Shown here: positions 23,883-33,119 of the stretch, one piece after another
How the letters are laid out: each line of letters opens with the position of its first letter
Numbering within the stretch: the first letter of the stretch is position 1
Assembly (NCBI RefSeq): GCF_035046485.1
Contig: NC_085138.1
Location: 340,578,263 to 340,642,262, forward strand
Length of the DNA: 64,000 bases
From: Aedes albopictus
Lineage: Eukaryota; Arthropoda; Insecta; Diptera; Culicidae
Direction: 5' to 3'
Position numbers and translations under genes: made by a program
The notes under the pieces: model-generated
Databases searched by the model: none
Seen by the model: the letters and a program-made list of their open reading frames with translations, nothing else
Told to the model about the DNA's origin: nothing

Positions 23883-23897
23883 CTACCGTCTGCGCCA
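23883..23897 (-). promoter_or_regulatory. primer-binding site of the LTR element
   Basis: On the minus strand TGGCGCAGACGGTAG follows directly after the LTR end ACACTACA. PBS sequences start TGG (complement of tRNA CCA). A TGGCGCAG start resembles the PBS of some Drosophila Ty3/gypsy elements such as the 297/17.6 group; that comparison is from memory. Confidence 0.6.
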
Positions 23898-24220
23898 TGT
23901 AGTGTTCCTCCTTTTTTTTTAAAACAAAATATCCCTATTCTTCTCCCATGATATATTCTCTACGAAATCAACACCTCACAAACTTACCCGTCAGCTACAA
24001 CACCCTTTTTAATCCAGGCTGCTGCACAACAATCACAAATCTTACCTTTCCCCTGCAAAACTTTTCTGTTAAAACAATTAAAAAAACCAAACCATTCACA
24101 GTTTTCACATTCTTCCATTTTCTTTTATTCACAAATGTATTTTTTATTTTTTCAATCAACACACTTCTTTGGTCACATCCCGTCCGTTTCACACGCTTCC
24201 ATCCGTCCGCTTCAAGATTA
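23898..24220 (-). repeat. 5' LTR, truncated at its outer side
   Basis: 323 bp are essentially identical to 15175-15497, then homology stops abruptly at CAAGATT. The missing outer 290 bp are replaced by sequence from a related element in the opposite orientation. Near-identity of the two LTRs suggests recent insertion. Confidence 0.75.
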
Positions 24221-24304
24221 AACTGCGTCTTTTTGTAAGTAAAATTTAGTAGGAGCAATAAGAAAACAGGAAAATAATTCGGCGTAAATATGTTGATCTC
24301 TCAC

Positions 24305-25075
24305 CGATCATTCTGTGTCGCGTCTTTATATAAGTTAGGTCTCACAGAAGTAAAAAAATAAATCAACAAAGAGTAGTGAGTGGATAAGTCTGGAGCTGAC
24401 GATTCTGTGTTGCGTCTAAAGCTAATTCTCACTGAAGTTAAAGTGAGAGAAATAAAGAAAAGTGAAGCGACCCTCTTACCGTCCATACTGTGTAGCGTCT
24501 CCATAAGAATTAAGTCTCACAGAAATGAAAAGCAAAATAAGGACAACAATGCAATGTAGCGTAAGTGAGTGAATCTCTCACCGGTGATTCTGTGTAGCGT
24601 CTCCATATGAGTTAGGTCTCACAGAAGTAAAAAAAAACAAAGTTGTGAGTGGGTAAGTTGGAACTGGCGATGCTATGTAGCGTCTATTCTGTGTAGCGTC
24701 TCCATAAGAGTTAGGTCTCACAGAAATAAAAACAAAAAATAAGGACAACAATGCAATGTGGCGTAAATGAGTGAGTCTCTCATCAATGATTCTGTGTAGC
24801 GTCTCCATATGAGTTAGGTCTCACAGAAGTAAAAGTAAATACAAAATGAAAGAAAAGTAGATAGAGCCTCTTGCTGATGATTCTGTGTAGCGTCTCCATA
24901 AGAGTTAGGTCTCACAGAAGTAAAAAAAAGGACAATAATGTGGCGTAAGTGAGCTAGTCTCTCAATGATGATTCTGTGTAGCGTTGAGTTAGGTCTCACA
25001 GAAGTAATAGTGAAAAAAAAAACAGAGAAAAGAGAAGTGCCTGTTACTGATGGTTCTGTGTAACGTGTAACAATA
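24305..25075 (+). repeat. array of the 38-bp hairpin motif, inverted orientation
   Basis: About nine units of TTCTGTGTAGCGTCTCCATA + AGAGTTAGGTCTCACAGAA, at 24309, 24403, 24486, 24588, 24685, 24789, 24880, 24970 and a decayed one at 25051. Spacing is 80-100 bp and the purine-rich spacers differ. Inverted TTCTGTG/CACAGAA ends could fold each unit into a stem-loop. Confidence 0.8.
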
Positions 25076-25912
25076 GAACAATTAAATGAAAAGAACAGAT
25101 ATTTACCGATGGTTCTCTGAAGTCTATCTCAAACGAATTAAAAAAACGAGTAACAAAAGACAAAATTAGCAAAAATGAATAAAAATAAATCTGTTGAGCA
25201 TGGAATTTGTTGTATGGAAATATTTTGGAATGTATGTTGAACAGATTGGAAATAAACGACGATGTGTGATGCAATTTGGTCGAAACGAAATGCAAGGCTT
25301 AATGTTTGGAAACTTTTGTTAGCATCTTGGTCGAATTACCGTTTGTAGTTTCGACATTATATTTGAAACTAATCGTAATCTTTGATAGACCATTTTTTTT
25401 TAATTTTACCGCTTAATGCAGATTTGCGAAGTCTGGCAAACTTCAGCAATTGAAGCATTATCAAAATCGATTGTTATTGTTTCTTGAGAGGGCATGCAAA
25501 TTTATAGAAATATTTGTTTTAATTTCAAGATCAACTATGATAGTTTCTCGAGGGGCATTTATTGCAAGCATTTTACTTAAAATAGAATATTTCAACGATG
25601 AGATAAATAGAGATTTACACTTTATGGGCTTTTCTGGAGTCTGACCAGTTCCATCCATGAGTTAATAAGCTAACACAGATACTTGAGCGAAGAACATGAG
25701 AGCAACGGAGTGATATGTTTATATGTTGAGGCGTTGGGAAGTAGCATACCCAAAATTAGCTGTTGTACTTGATCGTCTGTTGAAAAGTAAGGAGAGTGAT
25801 ACCGAGGAATTTGCTTAGACTATTTACCATTTTGATACTGAAAGGATACCTTTTGGACTTTTCAAGGCTTTGCTGTGATGGCAGCTCAATTAGTGTGTAT
25901 TATTTTCAACTC

Positions 25913-26024
25913 TTCGTTAGTCACGCTGTTGTATTTTTATAGAACGCGACAAAAAAAGCTCGCTTGTTGTACACGGCATCAGTTCAGTGCTGACGATGAT
26001 GGCTGGCCGCGTGACTAACGGAAG
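25913..26024. mobile_element. small inverted-repeat element
   Basis: CTTCGTTAGTCACG (near 25913) is inverted at CGTGACTAACGGAAG (26010-26024) around about 85 bp of unrelated sequence. It is probably a short MITE; no clear TSD. Confidence 0.35.
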
Positions 26025-27189
26025 GTTAAATAAAGGAGTCTGTTGGTGAGGGTATTACCAGCGGTGTCATGGTCGCGATTTTTTCCGCAGTCAAGTTCGC
26101 AGATTGTGAACAATCCTCGGTACCCACTTTACGTAATTTATGTTTAGTCCCTGACTGTCAGCTGTCAGATCGGTGTAACACGGTAAATATAATTTACACA
26201 AAAGGCAATTTACACGGAAAAAAATACACGGTAATGAATATTTATTGGGTACCGGACTGGACACAGAAAATTTAATGGTTTTCTTTGGTACATCGAGGTC
26301 TATGGTATTACCGCAGGTATTAGCATTCTAATTCTTAGTGGATTTCTTGGAGCCTGGCAAAACTATACAAATAAGCCTAGGCAAAGTGTATGTTGGGACA
26401 ATCAGAAGGTTTTTTTTTTCTGTGATTCAGTGCGTGTTGAATATGGTGGGCTGGTGAAGTATTTTCAAGAATATCTCAAAGGAAGAACATGTAAATTGAG
26501 AGATATATAGGGAGCACTGAGGAATCTCTTATACAGATGCTTGAGAGAAACTTTTGACGCCTAACAAGCATCACCACTTGGTGTTTAACCCTAGTAAGAT
26601 GTTGGGGTCAATATGCCCAAACAGGCACGCTGAACGTGCACTACATCATCGTGGTGCGAAAACACTCAACATCCAAGGAGTTTTAAGATATTCAGGGGTA
26701 GATTTTATCATTTAATGCACCGAGTGATAAGTTAATGTTTTGGAAAAGATGTATGTGTTGGAGTTTAAAAATATATTGATGTTATGTTTAATTCATGTGG
26801 GCTCTTGTAGTCTTTCAAAGATGCAAGATGTAGATGGCGAAATATAGAGATCTGTTATTTTAAATACCTTTTTTTATTTAAGTGAATTTTAACATTTGCT
26901 GGTTATTCACACAATAGAGACTTGTGATGATAGTTTTTTACATTTGGTAGATGTATTCTTTGCAAACCAATTCCATGTAGGTGTTCTCATTGCCACCTGT
27001 TTTAGATATTTTATGGTATTTCATTCAAATCATATATGTTTGCAGACTGATCAAATAAAGTACATAGTGATTTTTTTTAAACAATGAACCATATTATCTT
27101 CTCGGAAGAAGTCATAAATTGTGTGTAAGGGTGGATTTTTTTTGTTGTATTAGCAAGATTTTTAGCCCTAGGCTAGTTTATCACGTTAC

Positions 27190-27310
27190 CCATGCCGAAG
27201 GAAAAACTCACATTTTGTGAGTTTTTCGAGAGTGGGATTCGATCTCTGATCCTCGGCGTGATAATCATTTTATTTAACAATTACGGCAGGTCTGCTTTAC
27301 AAAGCGGAAT
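27190..27310 (-). mobile_element. SINE-like fragment with tRNA-related B box
   Basis: AAAACTCACATTTTGTGAGTTTTTCGAGAGTGGGATTCGATC resembles the tail of the SINE at 41711-41935, which reads AACTCACATTTTGCGAG. On the minus strand the segment GATCGAATCCCAC resembles a B box. Confidence 0.4.
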
Positions 27311-27419
27311 TCATCGGTTGTTCCACGCAAATCTAATGACTCTTTCTCAGGACAAATCACGAGAGACACACACACACACACTCTGTTTTATTTATTTTTT
27401 TTGTTATTTATGAAGAAGT

Positions 27420-28156
27420 AATTCATTTCTAAAATTATTTCCTCTAAAGTCATTCAATCCAGTTGTAATGCGATGATTTCAAAATACGACCAGCCAAAAA
27501 ATCCATTCTTAACAGGTAATTCTCAAAACTAATCAAAAGCAATGCAGATGTATTTTTTTATATATTTAGTAAATTGAAAATAATCAGAAATTCATTTACA
27601 ATCACCATACACCCGTTGTTCAATGTTTCTTTTATTGTATTTTTTTTTTTATTTGCAACCTTTTTTAAGCTAAAGCTTCAGCATGCAATTGCAGTTTAAA
27701 CCAAGTTAATCCATCAACTCACGTGAAACACACTTCTCCTCATTCACACCTGTTCTCCTGATTTATCTTATCTTTCATTCTATCAATCAATCATTTGCCC
27801 AAAACGAAAAAGCTTCGTAAGATCGCTACATTAATCATCAAATCATCCATTTCGAAACAGAAACAGAACACTGATAAACCCATTCTTCATACATCTTCAA
27901 AGCATCTATTTCATTTCCTTGTTCAACTCACAACAAGTATGAAAATAAAACTATCAAATTAACTTACCAACATGGTCAGCCATCAATCCAACGAAACAAA
28001 CTCCAGCTAAAACGATCTCATTTCAAAACACAACTCGGTACCCTATAGCCATCCTGTGGGCTAAATAATTGCATGCAGACCCGTTGCAAAATTGAAATAA
28101 TTTCTGCTTTTGCCTATTATCGAGCATTGCTGTGCACGCTGTGCACTAAGCAATTC
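27420..28156 (-). mobile_element. third LTR-element interior, 5' part only
   Basis: AT-rich, C-skewed non-coding sequence leading into a PBS and LTR at 28157-28172. It has the same composition style as the minus-strand element at 15.8-23.9 kb. No ORF is convincing. Confidence 0.4.
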
Positions 28157-28171
28157 GTACCAACTGCGCCA
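28157..28171 (-). promoter_or_regulatory. primer-binding site of a second LTR element
   Basis: On the minus strand TGGCGCAGTTGGTAC follows an LTR end ACACTACA, as at 23883-23897 with slight differences. Confidence 0.55.
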
Positions 28172-28930
28172 TGTAGTGTCTTCCCCTTTTAGTCAAGAAA
28201 ATTTTGTGAAAGCACAGCCCCATGTAAATGAACTTTGCATCCTTCTCTTGCTTGCAATCAAAAATTTATTTCAATTGAAAACACCGTACCTTGGCTTGCT
28301 GACAAAGTTGTTCCCCAAATCACATGACCGGTGAAATGAGATGGAGTAAATCCGACTCCGGAATTACAATTTTAATATTTACAGCTAAACAACGTCCTTA
28401 TTTGATATCATCAACACGAACAGAAAATCAAACAAAACTTACCCTTTAAACTACATCGTTTTTCTTCTACGTTGCTCCACCAAATCACATTTTTTTCCAG
28501 ACACTTCCCATTCCTTTATCACTAAAACAAACAAAACGACCTATTCACATTGTACTTCATTCACCATAACTTTATTCCCGACGCAAACTCATTTCAAATA
28601 TCCGCAAATACTTCACCCTTTTTCTTTAGATTATTCAATTTCCGTCCGAATTTTACTCTTGCGTCCATCCGCTCCAAAACTCGTTCATAAACTGCCGTCC
28701 GCTGTGCCAGTCATTCCGCTTCACGTCTTCTTGGTCATTCATGTGCTTTTCGTTCATCCTTCCCTTCGTTTTCTCCGCATCGAGCAGTCATCCGCAGCGA
28801 GGAAGAGCTTTTCGAACACGCCTTGAGTGTGCACTCCGAAAACAAAAGCTCATGTTCGAAAGATCGATAGGGTGTGTCAAAAGTATCGTTTCGCAATAAA
28901 TATAAGTTTATCCTTTTTTTCTTTAATTCA
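28172..28930 (-). repeat. LTR of a related Ty3/gypsy-like family
   Basis: The plus strand starts TGTAGTGTCTTCCCC. The part 28640-28900 resembles 15470-15700 of the other LTR (CTGCCG..GTCCGCTGTGC, TTTTTCGAACACGCC). 28172-28745 is repeated inverted at 29349-29921. The outer end is unclear and may be cut by the non-LTR fragment that follows. Confidence 0.6.
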
Positions 28931-29034
28931 CACCAAAACTAAATATAGCATTGAATATTGAATTGAATTGGTTTATTATTGATTTTTTCCGCTTTTTCCG
29001 CTTATATTGAAATCCTACGGTTGAGTACTCCCGC

Positions 29035-29306
29035 ATGGATGATCCGAATGGAGGCGGATCGCCTCCTAAAGATATTATTGCTCGGACGCGGTTTTACCAG
29101 CCATCTTCGCCTGGGCCTTGGGTTGTCTATTTCCGGCGCAAATGCAAACCTTTGAATGTGCTCTCAATCTCTCGAGAGCTGACGCGTAAGTATCCCGGGA
29201 CTGTTATTCACCAAGTGAAACAGTCCAAGCTGCGTGTAACCGCACCTAGTTACAAAGCAGCAAATGAAATTGTCCAGCACGAGTTGTTCTCATGTGAATA
29301 TGCCCT
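29035..29306 (+). pseudogene. ORF1 start of a non-LTR retrotransposon (jockey/I type)
   Basis: An ATG frame begins MDDPNGGGSPPKDI and continues WVVYFRRKCKPLNVLSISRE and SKLRVTAPSYKAANEIV. These resemble the RNA-binding gag-like ORF1 of insect jockey/I-type elements. It is cut after HELFSCEYAL by the LTR fragment at 29307. Only about 90 codons survive and no zinc knuckles remain. Confidence 0.55.
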
Positions 29307-29921
29307 TGTAGTGTCTTCCCCTTTTAGTCAAGAAAATTTTGTGAAAGCACATGAATGACCAAGAAGACGTGAAGCGGAATGACTGGCACAGCGGACGGCA
29401 GTTTATGAACGAGTTTTGGAGCGGATGGACGCAAGAGTAAAATTCGGACGGAAATTGAATAATCTAAAGAAAAAGGGTGAAGTATTTGCGGATATTTGAA
29501 ATGAGTTTGCGTCGGGAATAAAGTTATGGTGAATGAAGTACAATGTGAATAGGTCGTTTTGTTTGTTTTAGTGATAAAGGAATGGGAAGTGTCTGGAAAA
29601 AAATGTGATTTGGTGGAGCAACGTAGAAGAAAAACGATGTAGTTGAAAGGGTAAGTTTTGTTTGATTTTCTGTTCGTGTTGATGATATCAAATAAGGACG
29701 TTGTTTAGCTGTAAATATTAAAATTGTGATTCCGGAGTCGGATTTACTCCATCTCATTTCACCGGTCATGTGATTTGGGGAACAACTTTGTCAGCAAGCC
29801 AAGGTACGGTGTTTTCAATTGAAATAAATTTTTGATTGCAAGCAAGAGAAGGATGAAAAGTTCATTTACATGGGGCTGTGCTTTCACAAAATTTTCTTGA
29901 CTAAAAGGGGAAGACACTACA
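29307..29921 (+). mobile_element. LTR fragment with snapped-back 45-bp inverted end
   Basis: The right 570 bp (29352-29921) are the LTR of 28172-28745 in plus orientation, ending ACACTACA. The left 45 bp (29307-29351) are an inverted copy of that end. The junction is at GTGCTTT, a short homology shared by both places in the LTR. The left flank is non-LTR ORF1 and the right flank is copia protease. Confidence 0.75.
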
Positions 29922-30799
29922 ATGTCTTTCTCACGTAGTTCACGGAAAAACTTCCTATCCGCCACGGTGTGCCGTGTGGCACCGGAATCCACGACCCAAG
30001 GCTTACTTCCACTGTTATCTGCCTCTCCTCCTGTAGCCAGCGCAAACGAAACGGTATTATTCTTCTTATTGGCGATTTTTTCTTGACGTTTCGATTCCTC
30101 CTTTGGCGAATCACGGGCAAGCTTCCAACACTCACTTTATTTATGTCCGGCCTTTTTACAGTAATGGCAGACGATCGGTTTCTTCTTCCTGTAGTCGTGG
30201 TCAACCTTCAACGCCGAGCTCGATCCGGCGCTCTGTCGCTTCGCCGCTTCGTCGAGAAGCTTCCTCTTCACTAATTCTAATGTGAGGTCGTCGTCCGACC
30301 GGCTCTCGAGGGCTGTTGTTAGGGTGTCGTAGGAACTGGGGAGGCTCCTCCAAATCATGGCGACGGTGAGGTTCTCCTCAAGTTCTTGTCCGGCGTTGGC
30401 CAGACGAGAGAATAGTTCCTCCATCTCGAATAAGTGTTCGGCCATATCGTCGCCGTCTGCGAACCGCTTATCGCAAATCCGTTTAAGCAGCGACACTTTT
30501 GACGTCAGGCTCGTTTTGTGGTGGTGATTTTGCAACGCCATCCAAGCATCGTTAGCCGTCCGCGAGGCGCGGATCAGCCCGTGCTGATTATCCTCAATCA
30601 GCAAGCCGATCGTGGCCCTAGCCTTGACGTCACCAGCATTCCACACAGCATCCGTTTCACCCGCCGGTTGCACTCCCGGTTCCACGTAGCGCCAGAGCTC
30701 CTCCCGAACGAGTACCAGCTCGACCTTGAAACGCCAGGTAGGGTAGTTGCTGTTGCTCAGCTTTTGTAGGGAAAATCGATTCCCCTCCATGCTACCCAC
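29922..30799 (-). pseudogene. copia gag and protease start
   Basis: A 220-codon minus-strand frame from ATG at 30799 encodes a Ty1/copia Gag (FSLQKLSNSNYPTWRFKVEL near the start), then a zinc knuckle CHYCKKAGHK near 30140. One stop codon (TAA) sits inside the knuckle, between its His and last Cys. The frame then resumes with SECWK and reaches the protease active site, WVVDSGATRHT (near 29990). Gag and protease are otherwise one frame. The protease is broken at 29922 by the 14.8-kb insertion. Confidence 0.85.
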
Positions 30800-30913
30800 G
30801 AAAAACGGTCAAAAAAACGCGCGTACACTAGGATTTCGCGACGGTTTCACCGAAATTCCGAAAAAAAAAACGCTTCCTATTTTGCAAATGGCGTCACTTT
30901 TTCGCCGTCGCGT

Positions 30914-30924
30914 GGCCCATAACC
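30914..30924 (-). promoter_or_regulatory. copia primer-binding site (initiator Met tRNA type)
   Basis: The minus strand reads GGTTATGGGCC directly after the 5' LTR. It is complementary to the anticodon arm of initiator methionine tRNA (GGCCCATAACC), the half-tRNA primer typical of Ty1/copia elements. Confidence 0.75.
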
Positions 30925-31147
30925 TGACGCAGAGCTGTGGTAAGGAAAGAGGAACAATGAAAAGACGTGTGCTTCTCTTGATTAATGACTATGGAATGAT
31001 GTTTATTCAATGTATGTTACATAGCGCAGTGGTAGTGTCAAAGTATATGTGATACAATGTTTGAGTAGAAATAAAGTAGAACAGAAAATTACTCAATTGG
31101 ATTTGGATTGAATTGACAACGGTGCCACACGGTTTTGTAGCCCGTCA
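30925..31147 (-). repeat. Ty1/copia 5' LTR
   Basis: A 223-bp LTR, TGACGGGCTACA...GCGTCA on the minus strand, about 95% identical by eye to the 3' LTR at 10460-10686. ATTAT follows at 31148-31152 and matches 10455-10459. The retained identity suggests a moderately old insertion. Confidence 0.85.
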
Positions 31148-31152
31148 ATTAT

Positions 31153-31167
31153 TTATTCCTGCTCGGG
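31153..31167. mobile_element. right end of the TA-type MITE split by copia
   Basis: TTATTCCTGCTCGGG is inverted relative to the MITE start at 10060. TA follows (31168-31169), after which the RTE sequence resumes. Confidence 0.7.
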
Positions 31168-31169
31168 TA

Positions 31170-31639
31170 CGATGCCGATCCCGCGGTCCTTCAGTAGATC
31201 GGCGAGTATGCGGGTGCTCCCAATGAAGTTGAGAGATCGCCAGTTCCACGTACCGAGTTTTCAATCGCAAGGCCTTTTTGTTCGCTGGGGTCATTGCCGT
31301 TGATCTTGGTTCGTATTATTCTGTTGCTGATTTTCCGTTACATTGGTTTTTTTACAGCTGGCTCGTAGGGCCTGACACCAACCCCCTACTTTCCGGAGGA
31401 CCATAGTGCACAGTTGAGCTTAGAGTCCTTCCCTGGCATTTGGACGTTGATCAGCCGTCCCTAACATGGGGATCAGACGCTCAGGTTTGCAGAAGCAAAC
31501 CAACCCCCCTCCCCTCCCTGTAAGCCTACGACCAAAGTTCCCACCGTGGGTGGTTACCCGATCTTAGTTTCCAGCCGGTATTACGAGGAGGTTGCTGGGC
31601 AGAGGCTTGTGAATCACAATGGGATCTGTATTGCGCAGC
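31170..31639 (-). pseudogene. antisense RTE copy, 5' leader and endonuclease start
   Basis: It matches the complement of 1560-2090 of the full-length element, including the leader, the poly-G region (shortened) and the first endonuclease residues. It continues the copy that stops at 10057. After the foldback insertion it finishes at 32449-32461 with the 5' terminal bases (...CAGCCTTTACTGTGCC). Confidence 0.8.
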
Positions 31640-31647
31640 ATACCCAG

Positions 31648-32440
31648 TAGTATGGGACAAACATCAAATTCTCGCTTCAGTCAACTTTTTCGATTCCATT
31701 TAGGTCCCATATAAACTGTGCAATATTTCAGCGCAATCGGTTAAATTATAATTTAGCGCAAGCGGTTCAAAGTTTCCATAAGATTTACTATGGGAAAAGT
31801 TACACTTTCAGATAAAAAATCCCAGAAGTCGCCCCTTATCTCCTTAATTCAAATCGATCAATGCTTTTTGCAGAAAAATTATTTATAAAACTTTCCTTCC
31901 AAGACCGCAAAACGATTGGATGCTTGCGGAAAAAGTTTTTGATTTATTACCGATTAGTGATCCAACGAACGGCTTTTTGTTTTATTTTATTAGCAGCACT
32001 GCAGCTGCTGCCTTGGCTGCTGCTATTTCTGGGGGTGGTGATGCCTCCCGCCACCCCATGCAACACGGCAGCAGCAGTGCTGCTGATAAAACAAAACAAA
32101 AAGCCGTTCGTTGCATCACTAATCGGTAATAAACCAATAACTTTTTCAACAAGCATCCAATCGTTTTGCGGTCTTCGAAGGAAAGTTTCATAAATGATTT
32201 TTCCACAAGAAACGTTGATCGATTTGAATTAAGGAGACAAAGGGCGACCTCTGGGATTTTTTGATTGAAAGTGTAACTTTTCCCAAAGTAAATCCTATGA
32301 AAACTTTGAACCGCTTGCGCTAAATCATAGTTTAACCGATTGCGCTGAAATTTTGTCCAGTTCATATGGGACCTAAATGGGATCTAAAAAGTCGACTGGA
32401 GCGAGGATTTATTTTTTCCATACATGCGTGTCCCATACTA
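31648..32440. mobile_element. 793-bp foldback element, 8-bp TSD
   Basis: Nearly the whole element is one imperfect palindrome with arms of about 380 bp around a centre near 32044. Termini are TAGTATGGGAC and GTCCCATACTA. ATACCCAG is duplicated at 31640-31647 and 32441-32448, and removing the insert restores the RTE leader. An 8-bp TSD fits hAT or a similar superfamily. Both strands give mirrored ORFs of about 69 codons, caused by the palindrome. Confidence 0.85.
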
Positions 32441-32461
32441 ATACCCAGCCTTTACTGTGCC

Positions 32462-32970
32462 AATTTGTTTAACATTGGATGCGATATTCCATCACTAAGC
32501 GGCACTAAAATGCAAATTGTTGGAATCTCTAAAAATGTGTTCAGCCAGCTGTAATTTTTCCCTTTGGATATATTTGAGGTATGTCAAATAGTAATCAAAA
32601 ACCAATATATTAGTCATGAATGTTCAAATTTTAATTTAATTTAGTTAACTCAATACTAAGATATTGTAGTTAAATGAACGGTAGGGAAGTTAGGAGTATT
32701 TTATAAGTAAGGCGTGTGTTTGTGCAAATGTGTTAGTATATGTACCCCCAACCCAAGTGTATTTGTATGTATAGAATAAGATCAATAAATCAGTATACTT
32801 TTGACCATGGCCATGGAAAGATGCGTACCCCGTGTAATTTATTATCCCGAAAATCACAACGCATCAAAGGGTCACTTATTTCATAAGGTAGAAAAGTTCC
32901 ATTTGAAATGTTAACTGGTTATTAGATAAACAAATGGAAAACAAATGAAAATTCATGAAGATAGATAATG
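32462..32970. other. no recognised feature
   Basis: AT-rich non-coding sequence between the 5' end of the antisense RTE copy and the 4-kb satellite-cargo element. Confidence 0.35.
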
Positions 32971-33119
32971 ATTGTTGACACTAGCGTGCGCAGGGTTCTT
33001 GCTTAGGGGGGCACTACAATGATGGTGCAATATATGTATGATCATGATGCAAAATAGAATTATGGTGTTACACGCAATATGAATTCCCAAGAAGAGGTTT
33101 CAACATGCTGTGGTGCTAA

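Larger units (their letters stand above)
24221..27120 (+). mobile_element. partial related LTR-element interior, opposite orientation
   Basis: The order of landmarks matches the minus-strand element read backwards: first the 38-bp motif array (24305-25075), then GTCTGGCAAACTTC (25430), which in the other copy is at about 21210. The plus strand here is G-rich relative to 15.8-23.9 kb, as expected for inversion. No coding. It begins abruptly at the truncated LTR; its end is not defined. Confidence 0.5.
15113..29921. mobile_element. 14.8-kb composite LTR-element block inside copia
   Basis: The block begins TGTAGT and ends ACTACA. ATGTC occurs directly outside both ends (15108-15112 and 29922-29926), a 5-bp TSD typical of LTR elements. 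The copia protease frame is continuous across the site. Inside are a nearly complete non-coding LTR element (minus), a partial inverted relative, a third partial with its own PBS, a non-LTR ORF1 fragment and a snap-back LTR. It therefore grew by several events after the first insertion. Confidence 0.75.

Noticed and set aside
24305..25075. CRISPR array
   Set aside because: Regularly spaced conserved units with variable spacers, but units are hairpins inside a eukaryotic LTR element, spacing is uneven and no cas genes exist here.
29307..29921. Simple TIR DNA transposon with 45-bp ends
   Set aside because: Flanks differ (non-LTR ORF1 and copia) with no TSD of its own, and the sequence is an LTR segment with an inverted end, so a rearranged LTR is the better explanation.
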